NCBI GenBank assembly: GCA_934728065.1
Contig: CAKVDW010000014.1
Coordinates: 1-49,253 of the forward strand
Source: an uncultured Campylobacter sp.
GTDB lineage: Bacteria > Campylobacterota > Campylobacteria > Campylobacterales > Campylobacteraceae
Reading direction: 5' to 3'
Length of the DNA stretch: 49,253 nucleotides
The translations under genes were made by a program, and so were the position numbers. The first letter of the stretch is position 1; the number at the start of each line of letters is the position of its first letter. Shown here piece by piece: positions 1-8,710 of this stretch. The notes under the pieces are model-generated. The model worked only from the letters and a program-made list of their open reading frames with translations, was not told where the DNA came from and searched no databases.

Positions 1-18
1 CCCCCCCCCCCCCCCCCC
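1..18. repeat. Poly-C tract at the window edge
   Basis: Eighteen consecutive C residues open the window and end five bases before the ATG of the first gene. Long C/G homopolymers are typical contingency loci in Campylobacter, and they also commonly break assemblies, so the true length is unknown. No Shine-Dalgarno sequence lies between the tract and the ATG. The tract therefore sits where the ribosome site would be, or lies inside a longer gene that begins upstream of the window. Confidence 0.7.
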
Positions 19-23
19 GAAAT

Positions 24-332
24 ATGAACTCTAAGAAAATTATTTGCCTGAGCATACTTTGCTTGTTTGCGTTTTCTTTGGGCTTAGCCGATGAAAATGA
101 AATTAAGTGCAAAAACGCCTTAATCTGCTTTAATATGGGAAATAAATATTATTTTGGATTAGGACAAAGTAAGGATTATGAAAAAGCAAAAAAATATTTT
201 GAAAAGTCTTGTGAGCTAAAAAGTGCCGATGCTTGTTTTAATCTAGGCGTTATGTATCACAATGGAAAAGGCGTGAAGCAGGATTTTCACAAGGCTAAAG
301 AATTTTATCAAAAATCTCGTGATTTAAAATAG
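24..332 (+). CDS. Secreted Sel1-repeat (Hcp-like) small protein
   Basis: A 102-residue protein with a Sec signal peptide (residues 1 to about 22, ending LGLA before DEN) and about two Sel1-like repeats. Cysteines are paired seven to eight residues apart in the pattern CKNALIC and CELKSADAC. Such paired cysteines form intra-repeat disulfides in Helicobacter cysteine-rich proteins (Hcp), so a periplasmic or secreted location is likely. The last repeat ends at KSRDLK without its cysteine pair, so the protein is short for the family and may be truncated. The frame stays open through the poly-C tract to the window edge, so the N-terminus is not certain. It is followed 55 bp later by a second Sel1 gene. 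The precise function is unknown. Confidence 0.7.
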   Translation: MNSKKIICLSILCLFAFSLGLADENEIKCKNALICFNMGNKYYFGLGQSKDYEKAKKYFEKSCELKSADACFNLGVMYHNGKGVKQDFHKAKEFYQKSRDLK

Positions 333-387
333 TTTTAAAATTTAGATAAAAAGGCTATAATTTTAGAAATTTTTTAAGGGAACTTTG

Positions 388-834
388 ATGAAAAATTACC
401 TTTTTGTTGTCGCTTTGGCTTTTTTCATCAGCTCTTGTGCCTTAGTGCAGGACTTAAATTTAGGCAAGAGTGCTGATAAAAAAGCTAAAAGCAAGGTGTT
501 GAAAAACACTCAATCTTTTTTACAAGAGTCCTTAACACAGTGGCAAGAAAAATGCGAATCAAACGAGGCTAAAGCTTGTTACACTCTTGCGATGCTGTAT
601 TATGAGGGCAAGGGCATAAAGCAAGATTATGAAAAGGCTAAGTTATATTGGCAAAAGGCTTGTTCGCTTAACAATGCCTTATCCTGCACTATGCTAGGCA
701 TTTCTTATGATAGAGGCGAGGGCGTGGTAAGGGACTATAAAAGAGCTGAAGAATACTACAAAAAAGCTTGTTCTTTGGGTAATGCAGAAGGGTGCAAACT
801 AGAAAAGGTGTTGATTAAAAAGATATTACAGTAA
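388..834 (+). CDS. Sel1-repeat lipoprotein (Hcp-like)
   Basis: The ATG at 388 is preferred over the TTG one codon upstream because AAGGG lies seven bases before it. The 148-residue product starts with a lipoprotein signal whose lipobox reads ISSC near residue 17, so it should be lipidated. Two full Sel1-like repeats (YYEGKGIKQDYEKAK and SYDRGEGVVRDYKRAEEYYKKAC) follow, with cysteine pairs spaced as in Hcp proteins. The gene is similar in design to the upstream Sel1 gene and probably arose by duplication. Sel1 repeats form alpha-alpha solenoids that mediate protein contacts. No catalytic motif is visible and the partner is unknown. Confidence 0.8.
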   Translation: MKNYLFVVALAFFISSCALVQDLNLGKSADKKAKSKVLKNTQSFLQESLTQWQEKCESNEAKACYTLAMLYYEGKGIKQDYEKAKLYWQKACSLNNALSCTMLGISYDRGEGVVRDYKRAEEYYKKACSLGNAEGCKLEKVLIKKILQ

Positions 835-835
835 A

Positions 836-1093
836 TCATTCTTTATATCTATTTTCATCTTTAAACTCTTCATAGCTTGCTACTTGGGCTTTGTAGGCTT
901 TATAGACATTTAAAATCGCTGCGGCTACGCCGATAAAAACTCCAAGCCAAAAAAGCCAGCCTATGCCTGTGTATTTTTTAAGCGCATAGCCTATGCCAAC
1001 GCCCATCAATACAGCCACAACCATAGATATGCCAAGACTTAGCCCATCAGCTGCTTCAACACCCTTTTTGATAATCTCTCGTCTTTTACTCAT
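836..1093 (-). CDS. AtpZ/AtpI-like membrane protein
   Basis: An 85-residue protein with two predicted transmembrane helices (about residues 20-38 and 44-64) separated by KKYTGIGW. This two-helix layout matches the AtpZ/AtpI family, which helps assemble the c-ring or supplies magnesium to F1Fo ATP synthase. The start codon overlaps the hemL stop by four bases (ATGA), which indicates translational coupling in a cytochrome c-hemL-atpZ-like operon on the minus strand. It converges on the Sel1 lipoprotein gene with only one base between stops and no visible terminator. The family call rests on topology and composition; the ATP synthase link is inferred from the family. Confidence 0.7.
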   Translation of the reverse strand: MSKRREIIKKGVEAADGLSLGISMVVAVLMGVGIGYALKKYTGIGWLFWLGVFIGVAAAILNVYKAYKAQVASYEEFKDENRYKE

Positions 1094-2370
1094 AGTCTTT
1101 TAAAGCTCTCATACGCTGAATTTACGGCTTTGTCGATGATTTTGTCATTCATCTTGTCGCAAATAAAGCCCGTTTCAAACTGCGAACAAGCAAGGTAAAT
1201 GCCCCGTTTTAGCATAGCCTTGTGAAAGCTCGCAAAAGCCTTTGTGTCGCTTTTTAGGGCTTGTTGGTAGTTTTGCACTTCATTTTCGTTAAAGAAAAAC
1301 CCAAACATAGAGCCTACACAGCACACTTGCAAAGGCACGCCAGCGGTATTTGCGGCTTCTTTAAAGCCAGCCGTTAGCCTTTGTGCCATTTTGCCAAGCC
1401 TTGCGTATAAATTTTTGTCCGCCTTTGCCTTTTTTACGCTCGCACATCCTGCTGCCATCGCCAAAGGGTTGCCACTGAGCGTTCCTGCTTGATACACGCC
1501 ACCAAGTGGGCTTAAAAATTCCATTATCTGCGCCTTTGCTGCAAATGCCGCTGCGGGCAAGCCCCCACCGATGACCTTTCCAAAGGTAACGATGTCCGCC
1601 TTTATGCCATTTATCCCAAAGCTACCCTGCAAACTTGCGCGAAAACCGCTCATCACTTCATCAAAGATAAGCAGTGTGCCATTTTCCTTGCAAATTTTTT
1701 GCAAATTTACCAAAAATTCTTGCTTTGCAGGCACGAGTCCCATATTGCCCGCGATAGGCTCGATGATGACACAAGCTATGTCTTTGTGGGCGTTAAAAAG
1801 CTCTTTGACGCTTTCAATGTCGTTGTAACGGGCAACGAGCGTGTTTTGAGCCACGCTTTGCAACACGCCCAGCGAACTTGGAGTATTAAAGGTAGTCGCC
1901 CCAGAGCCTGCGCTCACAAGCAAAGAGTCGCTATGTCCGTGATAACAGCCTTCAAATTTAAGGATTTTGTCGCGTTTTGTGTAGCCACGAGCTAGGCGAA
2001 TCGCGCTCATCGTGGCTTCTGTGCCGCTGCTTACAAAGCGGATTTTGTCAAGGTGGGGAAATTCAGCCAGCACAAGCTTTGCAAGCTCCGTTTCAGCAAG
2101 GGTTGGCGCACCAAAAGAACTGCCTTTTTTGAGCGCCTTTTTGCACGCCTTTGTTATGTCCTTGTCGCAATGCCCAAAAAGCAAGGGTCCCCAGCTTTGC
2201 ACGAAGTCTATATAAGCCTTGTTTTCTATGTCTTTGATGAACGCACCCTTGCCGCTTTCGATAAAAAGCGGAGTTGCGCCCACAGCCTTAAATGCTCGCA
2301 CGGGCGAATTTACGCCACCGACTATGAATTTACACGCCTCATCAAAGGCTTTTTCGTTTTTTGTTTTCAT
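1090..2370 (-). CDS. hemL: Glutamate-1-semialdehyde 2,1-aminomutase
   Basis: HemL converts glutamate-1-semialdehyde to 5-aminolevulinate, the second step of the C5 tetrapyrrole pathway. The 426-residue protein has the usual full length for the family. Visible class III aminotransferase features are the N-terminal [25 protein letters not shown], the PLP-contacting [10 protein letters not shown], and the Schiff-base lysine in [11 protein letters not shown] near residue 263. The ATG has AAGGA upstream and overlaps the stop of the cytochrome gene by four bases, so the genes are probably coupled. Both neighbours fit a haem and energy context. The C. jejuni order, as I recall it, is the same. Confidence 0.97.
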   Translation of the reverse strand: MKTKNEKAFDEACKFIVGGVNSPVRAFKAVGATPLFIESGKGAFIKDIENKAYIDFVQSWGPLLFGHCDKDITKACKKALKKGSSFGAPTLAETELAKLVLAEFPHLDKIRFVSSGTEATMSAIRLARGYTKRDKILKFEGCYHGHSDSLLVSAGSGATTFNTPSSLGVLQSVAQNTLVARYNDIESVKELFNAHKDIACVIIEPIAGNMGLVPAKQEFLVNLQKICKENGTLLIFDEVMSGFRASLQGSFGINGIKADIVTFGKVIGGGLPAAAFAAKAQIMEFLSPLGGVYQAGTLSGNPLAMAAGCASVKKAKADKNLYARLGKMAQRLTAGFKEAANTAGVPLQVCCVGSMFGFFFNENEVQNYQQALKSDTKAFASFHKAMLKRGIYLACSQFETGFICDKMNDKIIDKAVNSAYESFKRL

Positions 2371-2714
2371 TTTTTGTCCTTATTAAAATCTTGGATATAC
2401 TCATAAAGCACCTTTATTTCATCATCTGTAAGAGAGTAGGTCGGCATTATATTTTTAGCACCCTTTATCTCTTTAAGTGAGTGTAAAAAGTCTTTAAAGC
2501 TTATATTTTGGATATTTGGCACTATAAAAGGCTTTCTAACGCCCTTTTGTATGTAATACTCCAAAACCTGCTCGCGCCCGTCCTTGCCGTGGCACTGCTT
2601 GCAACTAATGCCGCGCGGGTTTTCATAGAGCATTTTCGCATACTCTTTTTGCGTGATAAAATCCGCCGCAAAAGCCCAAACACTCACACCTACAAACAAA
2701 AAGATAAATTTCAC
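2367..2714 (-). CDS. Periplasmic monohaem cytochrome c
   Basis: A small c-type cytochrome with one haem-binding CKQCH motif and a probable distal methionine in [12 protein letters not shown] place the start at the GTG at 2714, because AAGGAG stands four bases upstream and the product then begins directly with a signal peptide ([15 protein letters not shown]). The longer frame to 2792 would put about 26 odd residues before the signal. The product is 115 residues and should be exported and haem-loaded in the periplasm. The stop overlaps hemL. It probably carries electrons, but the partner is not indicated. Confidence 0.85.
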   Translation of the reverse strand: MKFIFLFVGVSVWAFAADFITQKEYAKMLYENPRGISCKQCHGKDGREQVLEYYIQKGVRKPFIVPNIQNISFKDFLHSLKEIKGAKNIMPTYSLTDDEIKVLYEYIQDFNKDKK

Positions 2715-2860
2715 AACTCTCCTTTTTGCCAGCAAAAGCCTAAAATTCGCCAAAAAACTATTTTGCGATGACAAATTTTTGTTTTTAATCAAAAACTAGC
2801 TTTAATATGATACAATTTTTTGTTTAAAAATTCATAAAAATTTATAAAAGGAAATGAAAA

Positions 2861-3712
2861 ATGACACTACTTGATGGCAAAAAGTTAAGCCAGCACACAC
2901 GAGATGAGATAAAAGCACGCGCGCAAAAGCTTCGCGCAAGTGGCGTTGAGCCTGCTTTGGCGGTGATTTTAGTGGGCGATGATGCCGCAAGCCACACTTA
3001 TGTAAATAACAAGGCAAAAGCCTGCGAGCAGTGCGAAATCAAGTCTTTTGTGCATAAACTTGCCGAAAACACCACGCAAAGCGAGCTACTTGCGCTCATC
3101 AACACCCTAAATTTCGATGATAGCGTTGATGGCATTTTGGTGCAGCTGCCCTTGCCAAAGCACATTGATAAGGCTGTGATACTTGAAGCCATAAGCGTTC
3201 ATAAAGATGTCGATGGCTTTCACCCCTTTAATGTCGGGCTTTTAAACACGGGCTTTGAGGGCGCACTACTGCCTTGCACGCCTTTGGGCGTGGTGAAGTT
3301 GCTTAAAGCCTATGATATAAATGTCGAGGGTTTAAACGCCGTCATCATCGGCGCGTCCAACATTGTCGGGCGTCCTATGGCGACAATGCTCTTAAATTTA
3401 GGCGCGACAGTGAGCATGTGCCACATAAAAACCCGTGATTTGAGCCTTTACACAAGGCAAGCGGATTTGATAGTCGTAGCCGCAGGCTGTGCGGGCTTGT
3501 TAAGGGCTGATATGGTAAAAGACGGCGTTATCGTTGTCGATGTAGGCATAAACAGGCTCGCAAATGGCAAGCTCGTGGGCGATGTGGATTTTGAGAGTGT
3601 CAGCAAAAAGGCAAGTTTTATAAGCCCAGTGCCAGGCGGCGTAGGACCGATGACGATAGCAATGCTACTTGAAAACACGCTTAAAGCCGCGATGGCGCAT
3701 AGAAAAAGGTGA
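2861..3712 (+). CDS. folD: Methylenetetrahydrofolate dehydrogenase/cyclohydrolase
   Basis: FolD interconverts 5,10-methylene-THF and 10-formyl-THF and supplies formyl groups for purine and formyl-Met-tRNA synthesis. The 283-residue protein is full length. Tyr47 and Lys51 of the YVNNK motif are the expected catalytic pair, followed by DGILVQLPLP, the Rossmann segment GASNIVGRPMA, and the C-terminal PVPGGVGPMTIAML signature. An AAAGGA site lies eight bases before the ATG. The gene is divergent from the cytochrome c-hemL operon across about 146 bp. In C. jejuni, as I recall, lepB follows folD directly; here about 4 kb of accessory genes intervene. Confidence 0.97.
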   Translation: MTLLDGKKLSQHTRDEIKARAQKLRASGVEPALAVILVGDDAASHTYVNNKAKACEQCEIKSFVHKLAENTTQSELLALINTLNFDDSVDGILVQLPLPKHIDKAVILEAISVHKDVDGFHPFNVGLLNTGFEGALLPCTPLGVVKLLKAYDINVEGLNAVIIGASNIVGRPMATMLLNLGATVSMCHIKTRDLSLYTRQADLIVVAAGCAGLLRADMVKDGVIVVDVGINRLANGKLVGDVDFESVSKKASFISPVPGGVGPMTIAMLLENTLKAAMAHRKR

Positions 3713-3768
3713 TAATTTTAAATCAGCAAAACGATTTGCAACTAACAATTTTTAACTTTTTAGTTTTT

Positions 3769-3984
3769 TTATGTCTTTTTTTGTTCTTTGCGCACTTGCG
3801 TGATTGATTTGCCTCCTAGTCCATAATCATCTGTGCAAATTTCATCAATGATTACTACAGTGCTGGATTTATTTTTACCCAACACATCTGCAAGCAAATT
3901 TGTTACACCCTCAATAAGCTTTATTTTCTGCTCTTTTGTGGGTTCGCCGTTTTCTTTGGTTATGCGAATATTGACAAATGGCAT
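3769..3984 (-). CDS. 4-oxalocrotonate tautomerase family protein
   Basis: A 71-residue member of the 4-OT/MIF superfamily. The sequence starts MPFVNIRI, so removal of Met exposes the catalytic amino-terminal proline used as general base. The length and the following helix (KEQKIKLIEGVTNLLADVLG) and strand (TVVIIDE) match small 4-OT subunits that form hexamers. The C-terminus is lysine-rich. It stands alone on the minus strand, converging with folD, at the left end of the accessory block. The substrate cannot be told; many bacterial 4-OT homologues are not in a catechol pathway. Confidence 0.88.
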   Translation of the reverse strand: MPFVNIRITKENGEPTKEQKIKLIEGVTNLLADVLGKNKSSTVVIIDEICTDDYGLGGKSITQVRKEQKKT

Positions 3985-4096
3985 TTTATATCCTTAAAAA
4001 TTTAAATAAAAGTAAAATTTTAATATAAAAATTAACACTTTTATATTAAAATAGAAATAATTTTTTATTACTATTATGTTGATAAAGGCTATGTAT

Positions 4097-4312
4097 ATGT
4101 CAAAAATTGCTATCGTGGGATTTGGAGCAAGAGGTTTAAATATGTTTGAAAATCAATATATTTTGCTTAAAAACCAACACGAATTGATAGATAAATGTAT
4201 TCCCAAAAAATCTCAATTTAATATCAAAAAACTTAATATCAACAAAAACTCCACTTTTTTGAATGATTCAAATAAAGCCATTATCACCTTAATGAAAAAT
4301 TTGGGTCTTTAA
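4097..4312 (+). pseudogene. Remnant of a FAD/NAD(P)-binding (NAD_binding_9-like) gene
   Basis: The frame from the ATG at 4097 (AAAGG eight bases upstream) encodes about 71 residues. The first eighteen, KIAIVGFGARGLNMFE and flanks, are a Rossmann dinucleotide-binding loop of the kind that opens FAD/NAD(P)-binding proteins of several hundred residues. After that there is no recognisable fold, only a lysine- and asparagine-rich stretch to the stop. The stop TAA overlaps the MFS ATG (TAATG), so the 3' end looks like a genuine coupled gene end. I infer a large in-frame internal deletion of a longer gene. A genuine small protein cannot be excluded. Confidence 0.5.
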
Positions 4313-5463
4313 TGCCACGAATTATCGCGTGTTTTTTGATGACTTTTGTGTCAAATGGCTTGGCTAGATTTGGTTATGTCGTGCTTATTCCTATACTTAT
4401 CCTGTCAGGTAGATTAAACCAAAGCGAGAGTTACGCGCTTGGAATTGCTGTTTTGGTGGGTTATATTTTTGGCTCACTTTTTATCAACCTCGTTCATCGT
4501 TTCATTAGTTTAGAATTTATTGCAAAATTCTCGCTTTTTATTATTGCGTGTAGTTTTTTAGCGTGTAGCGTGGAGTCTTTACCATTTATGTGGGCGTGGG
4601 TATGGCGATTTATCGCAGGGGGTGCAAGCGCGAGTTTGATGATTTTAGCAGCACCGCTCTCACTCCCATACACAGCAAAAAGAAAAAGAGGAAGTGTTGG
4701 TGGATTTGTCTTTAGTGGTATAGGCATAGGTGCGGTAGTAAGTGGCTTTATCTTGCCCAGCCTTGTAAGCAGTAGTGGGATTGACACTGTGTGGTATTTT
4801 TTGGCTTTTGTGAGTTTTTGTGCCTTTATTTTTGCACTTTTTACCTTACCCACACTAAATCCACCAAAACAAAAATCCAAAGAAAATCATTCAAAATTTA
4901 GAATTTCATTGTTTTTATGGTTGCTTATTTTATCTTATATCTTAAATGCCATTGGCTACTTGCCTCATACGCTGTTTTGGGTGGATTATTTAGTGCGTGA
5001 TTTGGGCATTAGCGAGGTTTTATCTGGAGCTTCTTGGGCGTTTTTTGGCATTGGAGCTGCGTTTGGCTCATTGGGCAGTGGTATATTAAGCGATAAAATA
5101 GGACTTAAAAACGCACATTTATTGGTGCTTGTATGCAAAGCTCTTTCGTGTTTTATTGCAGTGTGGGGCGCAGAAAGCACATTGCAAGGAATTTGGCTTA
5201 ATGTGAGTGTATTTATTATGGGTTTTACAACCACAGGCAATGTAACGCTCACAAACGCCCTTGCCTTAAAACTCATCGGCAAAGAGCATTTTGCAAGTGC
5301 ATCATCTGCGCTCACATTTTCTTTTGGTGTAGCACAAGCAATATTTAGCTTTGTTTTTGTATATAGCTTAGATTTTATAGGATATTTTTGGCTTTTTACA
5401 TTGTGTGGGATTTGTTTGCTACTTAGTGCAGTGGCTCTTGTGCCAATAAAAGACAAACGCTAA
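4312..5463 (+). CDS. MFS transporter, YbfB/YjiJ-like
   Basis: A 383-residue, very hydrophobic protein with about twelve transmembrane segments and a hydrophilic central loop (PPKQKSKENHSKF, near residues 184-196) as in major facilitator transporters. The overall pattern, including RFIAGGASASLMILAAPL in the first half and GIGAAFGSLGSGILSDKIG in the second, resembles the YbfB/YjiJ group. It begins one base inside the upstream remnant (TAATG) and so depends on re-initiation or coupling. The substrate is unknown. Its coupling to a former FAD/NAD(P)-binding enzyme suggests that the pair once made and exported, or imported, a small molecule. Confidence 0.8.
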   Translation: MPRIIACFLMTFVSNGLARFGYVVLIPILILSGRLNQSESYALGIAVLVGYIFGSLFINLVHRFISLEFIAKFSLFIIACSFLACSVESLPFMWAWVWRFIAGGASASLMILAAPLSLPYTAKRKRGSVGGFVFSGIGIGAVVSGFILPSLVSSSGIDTVWYFLAFVSFCAFIFALFTLPTLNPPKQKSKENHSKFRISLFLWLLILSYILNAIGYLPHTLFWVDYLVRDLGISEVLSGASWAFFGIGAAFGSLGSGILSDKIGLKNAHLLVLVCKALSCFIAVWGAESTLQGIWLNVSVFIMGFTTTGNVTLTNALALKLIGKEHFASASSALTFSFGVAQAIFSFVFVYSLDFIGYFWLFTLCGICLLLSAVALVPIKDKR

Positions 5464-5523
5464 TAAGCAAAAAACTAACACTCAAGTAAATCAAATAAAA
5501 CCCAAAACAAACAAAGGTCATTT

Positions 5524-5547
5524 GCTTTCATTTGCTTGAATTTTTTA
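5524..5547 (+). repeat. 24-bp direct repeat, left copy
   Basis: This segment (beginning GCTTTCATTTGCTTGAAT and ending in a T-run plus A) is identical over 24 bases to 7689-7712. The two copies bracket the whole sulfatase gene in direct orientation. The left copy runs into a TATAAT box. Such a pair could delete the gene by recombination or mark the edges of an inserted segment. Confidence 0.85.
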
Positions 5548-5551
5548 TAAT
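5546..5551 (+). promoter_or_regulatory. Probable -10 box for the sulfatase gene
   Basis: TATAAT occurs 35 bases before the GTG start, behind a T-rich stretch, which is the usual form of sigma-70 promoters in Campylobacter (strong -10, weak -35). The homologous position in the right-hand repeat copy reads TAGAAT, so that copy is probably weaker. Confidence 0.5.
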
Positions 5552-5586
5552 GTTGTTTTTGAAATTTAAAAATCAAGGATTGCATT

Positions 5587-7660
5587 GTGCAAAAAACAAA
5601 GCTTTCTCAAATTTCTTGCAAAAATTTCATCTTTTTGGCTTTCATCATCACGGCTATTTATACTTTATCTTACACGCTAATGCGTGTGGTGCTTACCTTT
5701 GACACCTTTGACACTTGGCAAAATGACTTTGACAAAATGTTTTTGATGGGCTTTCGCCTTGATATGCGTGTGGTTTGCGTGGTTGCTGGCGTTATCATAT
5801 TTTTGGGTTACCTTGCAAGCGCAGTTCTCTCTCTCTCTCTCTCGTTTGTCGGCTTTGCCGCTATTAAAACTTGTTTGCTATAAAATCCTTAAATTTATCC
5901 CTAAATTCACGCTCTTTTTTACCGCTCTTTCAAGCTTTCTTATCATCATCAGCACCTTTGTGAATGCGTATTATTTCAAAACTTATCACACAAAAATTGA
6001 TATTTTTATCTTTGGCTTAAAAGATGATGACACAGAGGCTATTTTGAGGATAATTTGGGCGGATTATCCTGCGCTTACTATCCTTGTGGCAAGCGTGCTT
6101 TTTGCCTTTGTGTGTTTTAAAATTTCGCAAAGAATTTTGAATTTATCCTTGTCAAATTCAGCCAAAATAAAAGGCAAATTTGCATTTTTTGTGTCGTTTG
6201 CATTGAATTTAATCCTTGTTTTGCTTGTTTATTATGGTTCTCGTGGAAGTTTTGGAGAGTATCCTTTAAGCGAGGCAGAACACCATATAAGTGCTAATCC
6301 ATTGATAAATCATATCGCCACAAACCCACCCATAGCTTTAAGCTGGGCGCGCAATCATTACAAGCACAGCAGCAATTACGCTCCCATAAATTTAGCAGAT
6401 TTAAAAGAGTTAGAAAATGAGCTTTTTCCTGTATTTCGCCACAACAGACAAAACGCCATAACAAAAAAGCCAAATGTAGTGGTGGTTTTAATGGAAAGTT
6501 TTGGTTCAAATTTACTAATGCTTGATGATAGAGCAAATTTTGACTTGCTAATGTCCTTTAGAGCGCACTTTGAAGCTGGAAAAATAAAGCACAAAGAGCA
6601 AAGCGACTTTACATTTATGAATTTTCTTTCAAATTATAATTCAACAGTATCATCGTTTGTTTCTTTGTTTTTTCTCTCGCCAAGTGCTAAAATCGCATTT
6701 GATAGTGTCAAAAATGAGCAAATCGCCTTAACGCCTTTTGAAATATACAAAAAAGCAGGTTATGAAACTATATACATTACTTCTGGCAACCGAGCTTGGG
6801 AGAGCGTTGGAGATTATGTCATAATGCTTGGCGCAGATGCTGTTTATGATAGCAACTTTCTTATGTCTTATTACCCACAAAGCAAAAACACAACAAATGT
6901 CTATGGCGTGCTTGATGAATTTGCCTACAAATTCGCGCTAGAACTTTTGCAAAAGACCGAAAAACCTTTGTTTATAGTGCTTTTAACAACCACAAATCAC
7001 CCGCCTTACATATTGCCACAAAATTTTGTGCCACCAAAATATAATTTAGAGCCTAAAATATCACTTTTTAGAGAAGATAAAAAAGATAAAATTCACACAA
7101 GTTTGAGCGCATTTTCTTACGCTAGCAATGCCTTTGGAGACTTTGTTTCAAGTATAAAAAACTCAAATTTAGCCCAAAACACCATCATCGCTGGCAGTGG
7201 AGACCACACATTTAGAGATTTTAAGGCTTCGCACAATGTGCCTTTAAATCACGCCGTGCCGTTTTATTTATATGTGCCAAATGCTTATACAAAGGACTTC
7301 AAAAAAAGAGGCTTTGAGTTTGACCACCAAAAACTTGGCTCTCACAAAGATATACTGCCAACACTTTACGCGCTAAGCCTAAATGAGTATGATTATCTTT
7401 CTGTTGGCGGGCGAAATTTGTTTGACAAAAATGCGCCAGAGGTTTATGAATTCGCACTTAATGAAAGAGTGTGGGTAGATGATGAGGGCATTTATCCTGC
7501 AAATTCAAAGGTGGGCTACAAATACACAGTTCAAAACGGCTTTATAATGCAAACAAATGAGACTTTTGAGCTGTCAAAGCAAAAGGCTGAATTCTTGCAA
7601 AAGTATCAAAAATTAGAACGCTTGCAGCTTAACTACCGCCTTTTTCAATATGGTAAGTGA
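5587..7660 (+). pseudogene. LTA synthase-like membrane sulfatase, out of frame at a (TC)9 tract (probable phase-OFF)
   Basis: Two overlapping frames encode one protein. The first starts at the GTG at 5587 (AAGGA seven bases upstream) and gives about 85 residues with two membrane helices before the TC tract; it then ends at 5883. The second carries the rest: more membrane helices, then a periplasmic alkaline-phosphatase/sulfatase domain with VVVVLMESFG (metal ligand Glu), NYNSTVSSF (probable nucleophile Thr), TTTNHPPY and SGDHTF. This layout is that of LtaS/MdoB-type phosphoglycerol or phosphoethanolamine transferases. Joining the frames needs one extra TC (ten units) or two fewer (seven), giving about 690 residues. 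I infer a surface-modifying enzyme switched by slipped-strand mispairing, here OFF. The second frame alone could start at 5759 but would lack the first helices. Confidence 0.8.
5826..5843 (+). repeat. (TC)9 dinucleotide tract inside the sulfatase gene
   Basis: Nine perfect TC units lie at codon 80 to 86 of the sulfatase reading frame. Reading the flanks shows that nine units put the frames out of register, while ten or seven would restore one open frame. Eighteen bases of perfect dinucleotide repeat is long enough for slippage. Confidence 0.9.
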
Positions 7661-7688
7661 TTTAAAGGCTGAATTTTAGATAAATTTA

Positions 7689-7712
7689 GCTTTCATTTGC
7701 TTGAATTTTTTA
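7689..7712 (+). repeat. 24-bp direct repeat, right copy
   Basis: Identical to 5524-5547. It lies between the sulfatase stop and lepB. The 184-base gap from 7661 to 7844 holds this copy, further AATTTAGCTTT-type short repeats and an AAAGG site before lepB; no other gene is seen. Confidence 0.85.
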
Positions 7713-7844
7713 GAATTTAGCTTTGAAAATTTGCCAAAATTTGCGCGTGGCTAAATTTAGCTTTGATAAAAGCCCAAAATGACAAAGCGCAAAGCAAGGC
7801 AAATGGAGCTTGTCGCCAAAATGCGATAAAATGAAAGGCAGATT

Positions 7845-8693
7845 ATGCAAAAACTCAAAAAATTACTCTCTTTTAGCGAGTCTTGGACTGGAGCTATCAT
7901 CACCGTTTTACTTGTCGTTTGTTTTTTTGTTCAAGCTTTTACAATACCCAGCGGCTCGATGAAAAACACACTTTTGGTGGGGGATTTTGTGTTTGTGAAA
8001 AAATTCAGCTATGGTATTCCAACACCGCATATTCCGTGGATAGAACTTCCTTTGTTGCCAGATTTTAACAAAGATGGGCATTTGATAAGCGGCGAGGGAC
8101 CAAAACGCGGCGATATAGTTGTTTTTCGCTATCCCAAAAATCCAACATTTCATTTTGTCAAGCGTTGTGTAGCCAAAGGTGGCGATGAAGTGCTGATGAA
8201 TGGAGCTACACTCTTTGTGCGTATGAGCGAGGGCGATGAGTATATGAAAGAGCGATATTCTGATAAAATAAGCATTATAGACGGAAAAATCTTTGTCAAA
8301 GAGCCTTACGGTCAAAAGGGCATACATAATGATGACCGCATAGATATGGAAAGAGTGTATTTAGAATATCTTATCAAAAATTCTTTTGCTATGCAGCCTG
8401 TGTTTATGAATGATTTTGGCAATATAGGCTTGAGCGGAGGCAATGCCTACTACTTCAAAGTGCCTGAAAATGAGTATTTTATGATGGGTGATAACCGCGA
8501 CCACAGCTCAGATAGTAGGTTTTGGGGTTCTGTGCCTTATAAGTTTATCGTTGGGACGCCGTGGTTTTCATACTTTTCGTGGGACGAGAATTTTAATATT
8601 CGTTGGGAAAGAATAGGGCGTTTGGTTGAGAGCCTGCAAAATGATGAACAATTTATACACCACAACGAAAGCGAAATAGGGGCTTTGGAATAG
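7845..8693 (+). CDS. lepB: Signal peptidase I
   Basis: Signal peptidase I cleaves Sec and Tat signal peptides at the outer face of the inner membrane. The 282-residue protein has one N-terminal membrane anchor (about residues 15-33), then IPSGSM with the nucleophile Ser38. The general-base lysine is Lys106 in FVKRCVAKGGDEV, and the box GDNRDHSSDSRFWG lies near residue 215. All family boxes are present, so it should be active and is expected to be essential. AAAGG stands before the ATG. It is the first core gene after the accessory insert that follows folD. Confidence 0.97.
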   Translation: MQKLKKLLSFSESWTGAIITVLLVVCFFVQAFTIPSGSMKNTLLVGDFVFVKKFSYGIPTPHIPWIELPLLPDFNKDGHLISGEGPKRGDIVVFRYPKNPTFHFVKRCVAKGGDEVLMNGATLFVRMSEGDEYMKERYSDKISIIDGKIFVKEPYGQKGIHNDDRIDMERVYLEYLIKNSFAMQPVFMNDFGNIGLSGGNAYYFKVPENEYFMMGDNRDHSSDSRFWGSVPYKFIVGTPWFSYFSWDENFNIRWERIGRLVESLQNDEQFIHHNESEIGALE

Positions 8694-8710
8694 GGCGGTT
8701 TAAATGCAAA

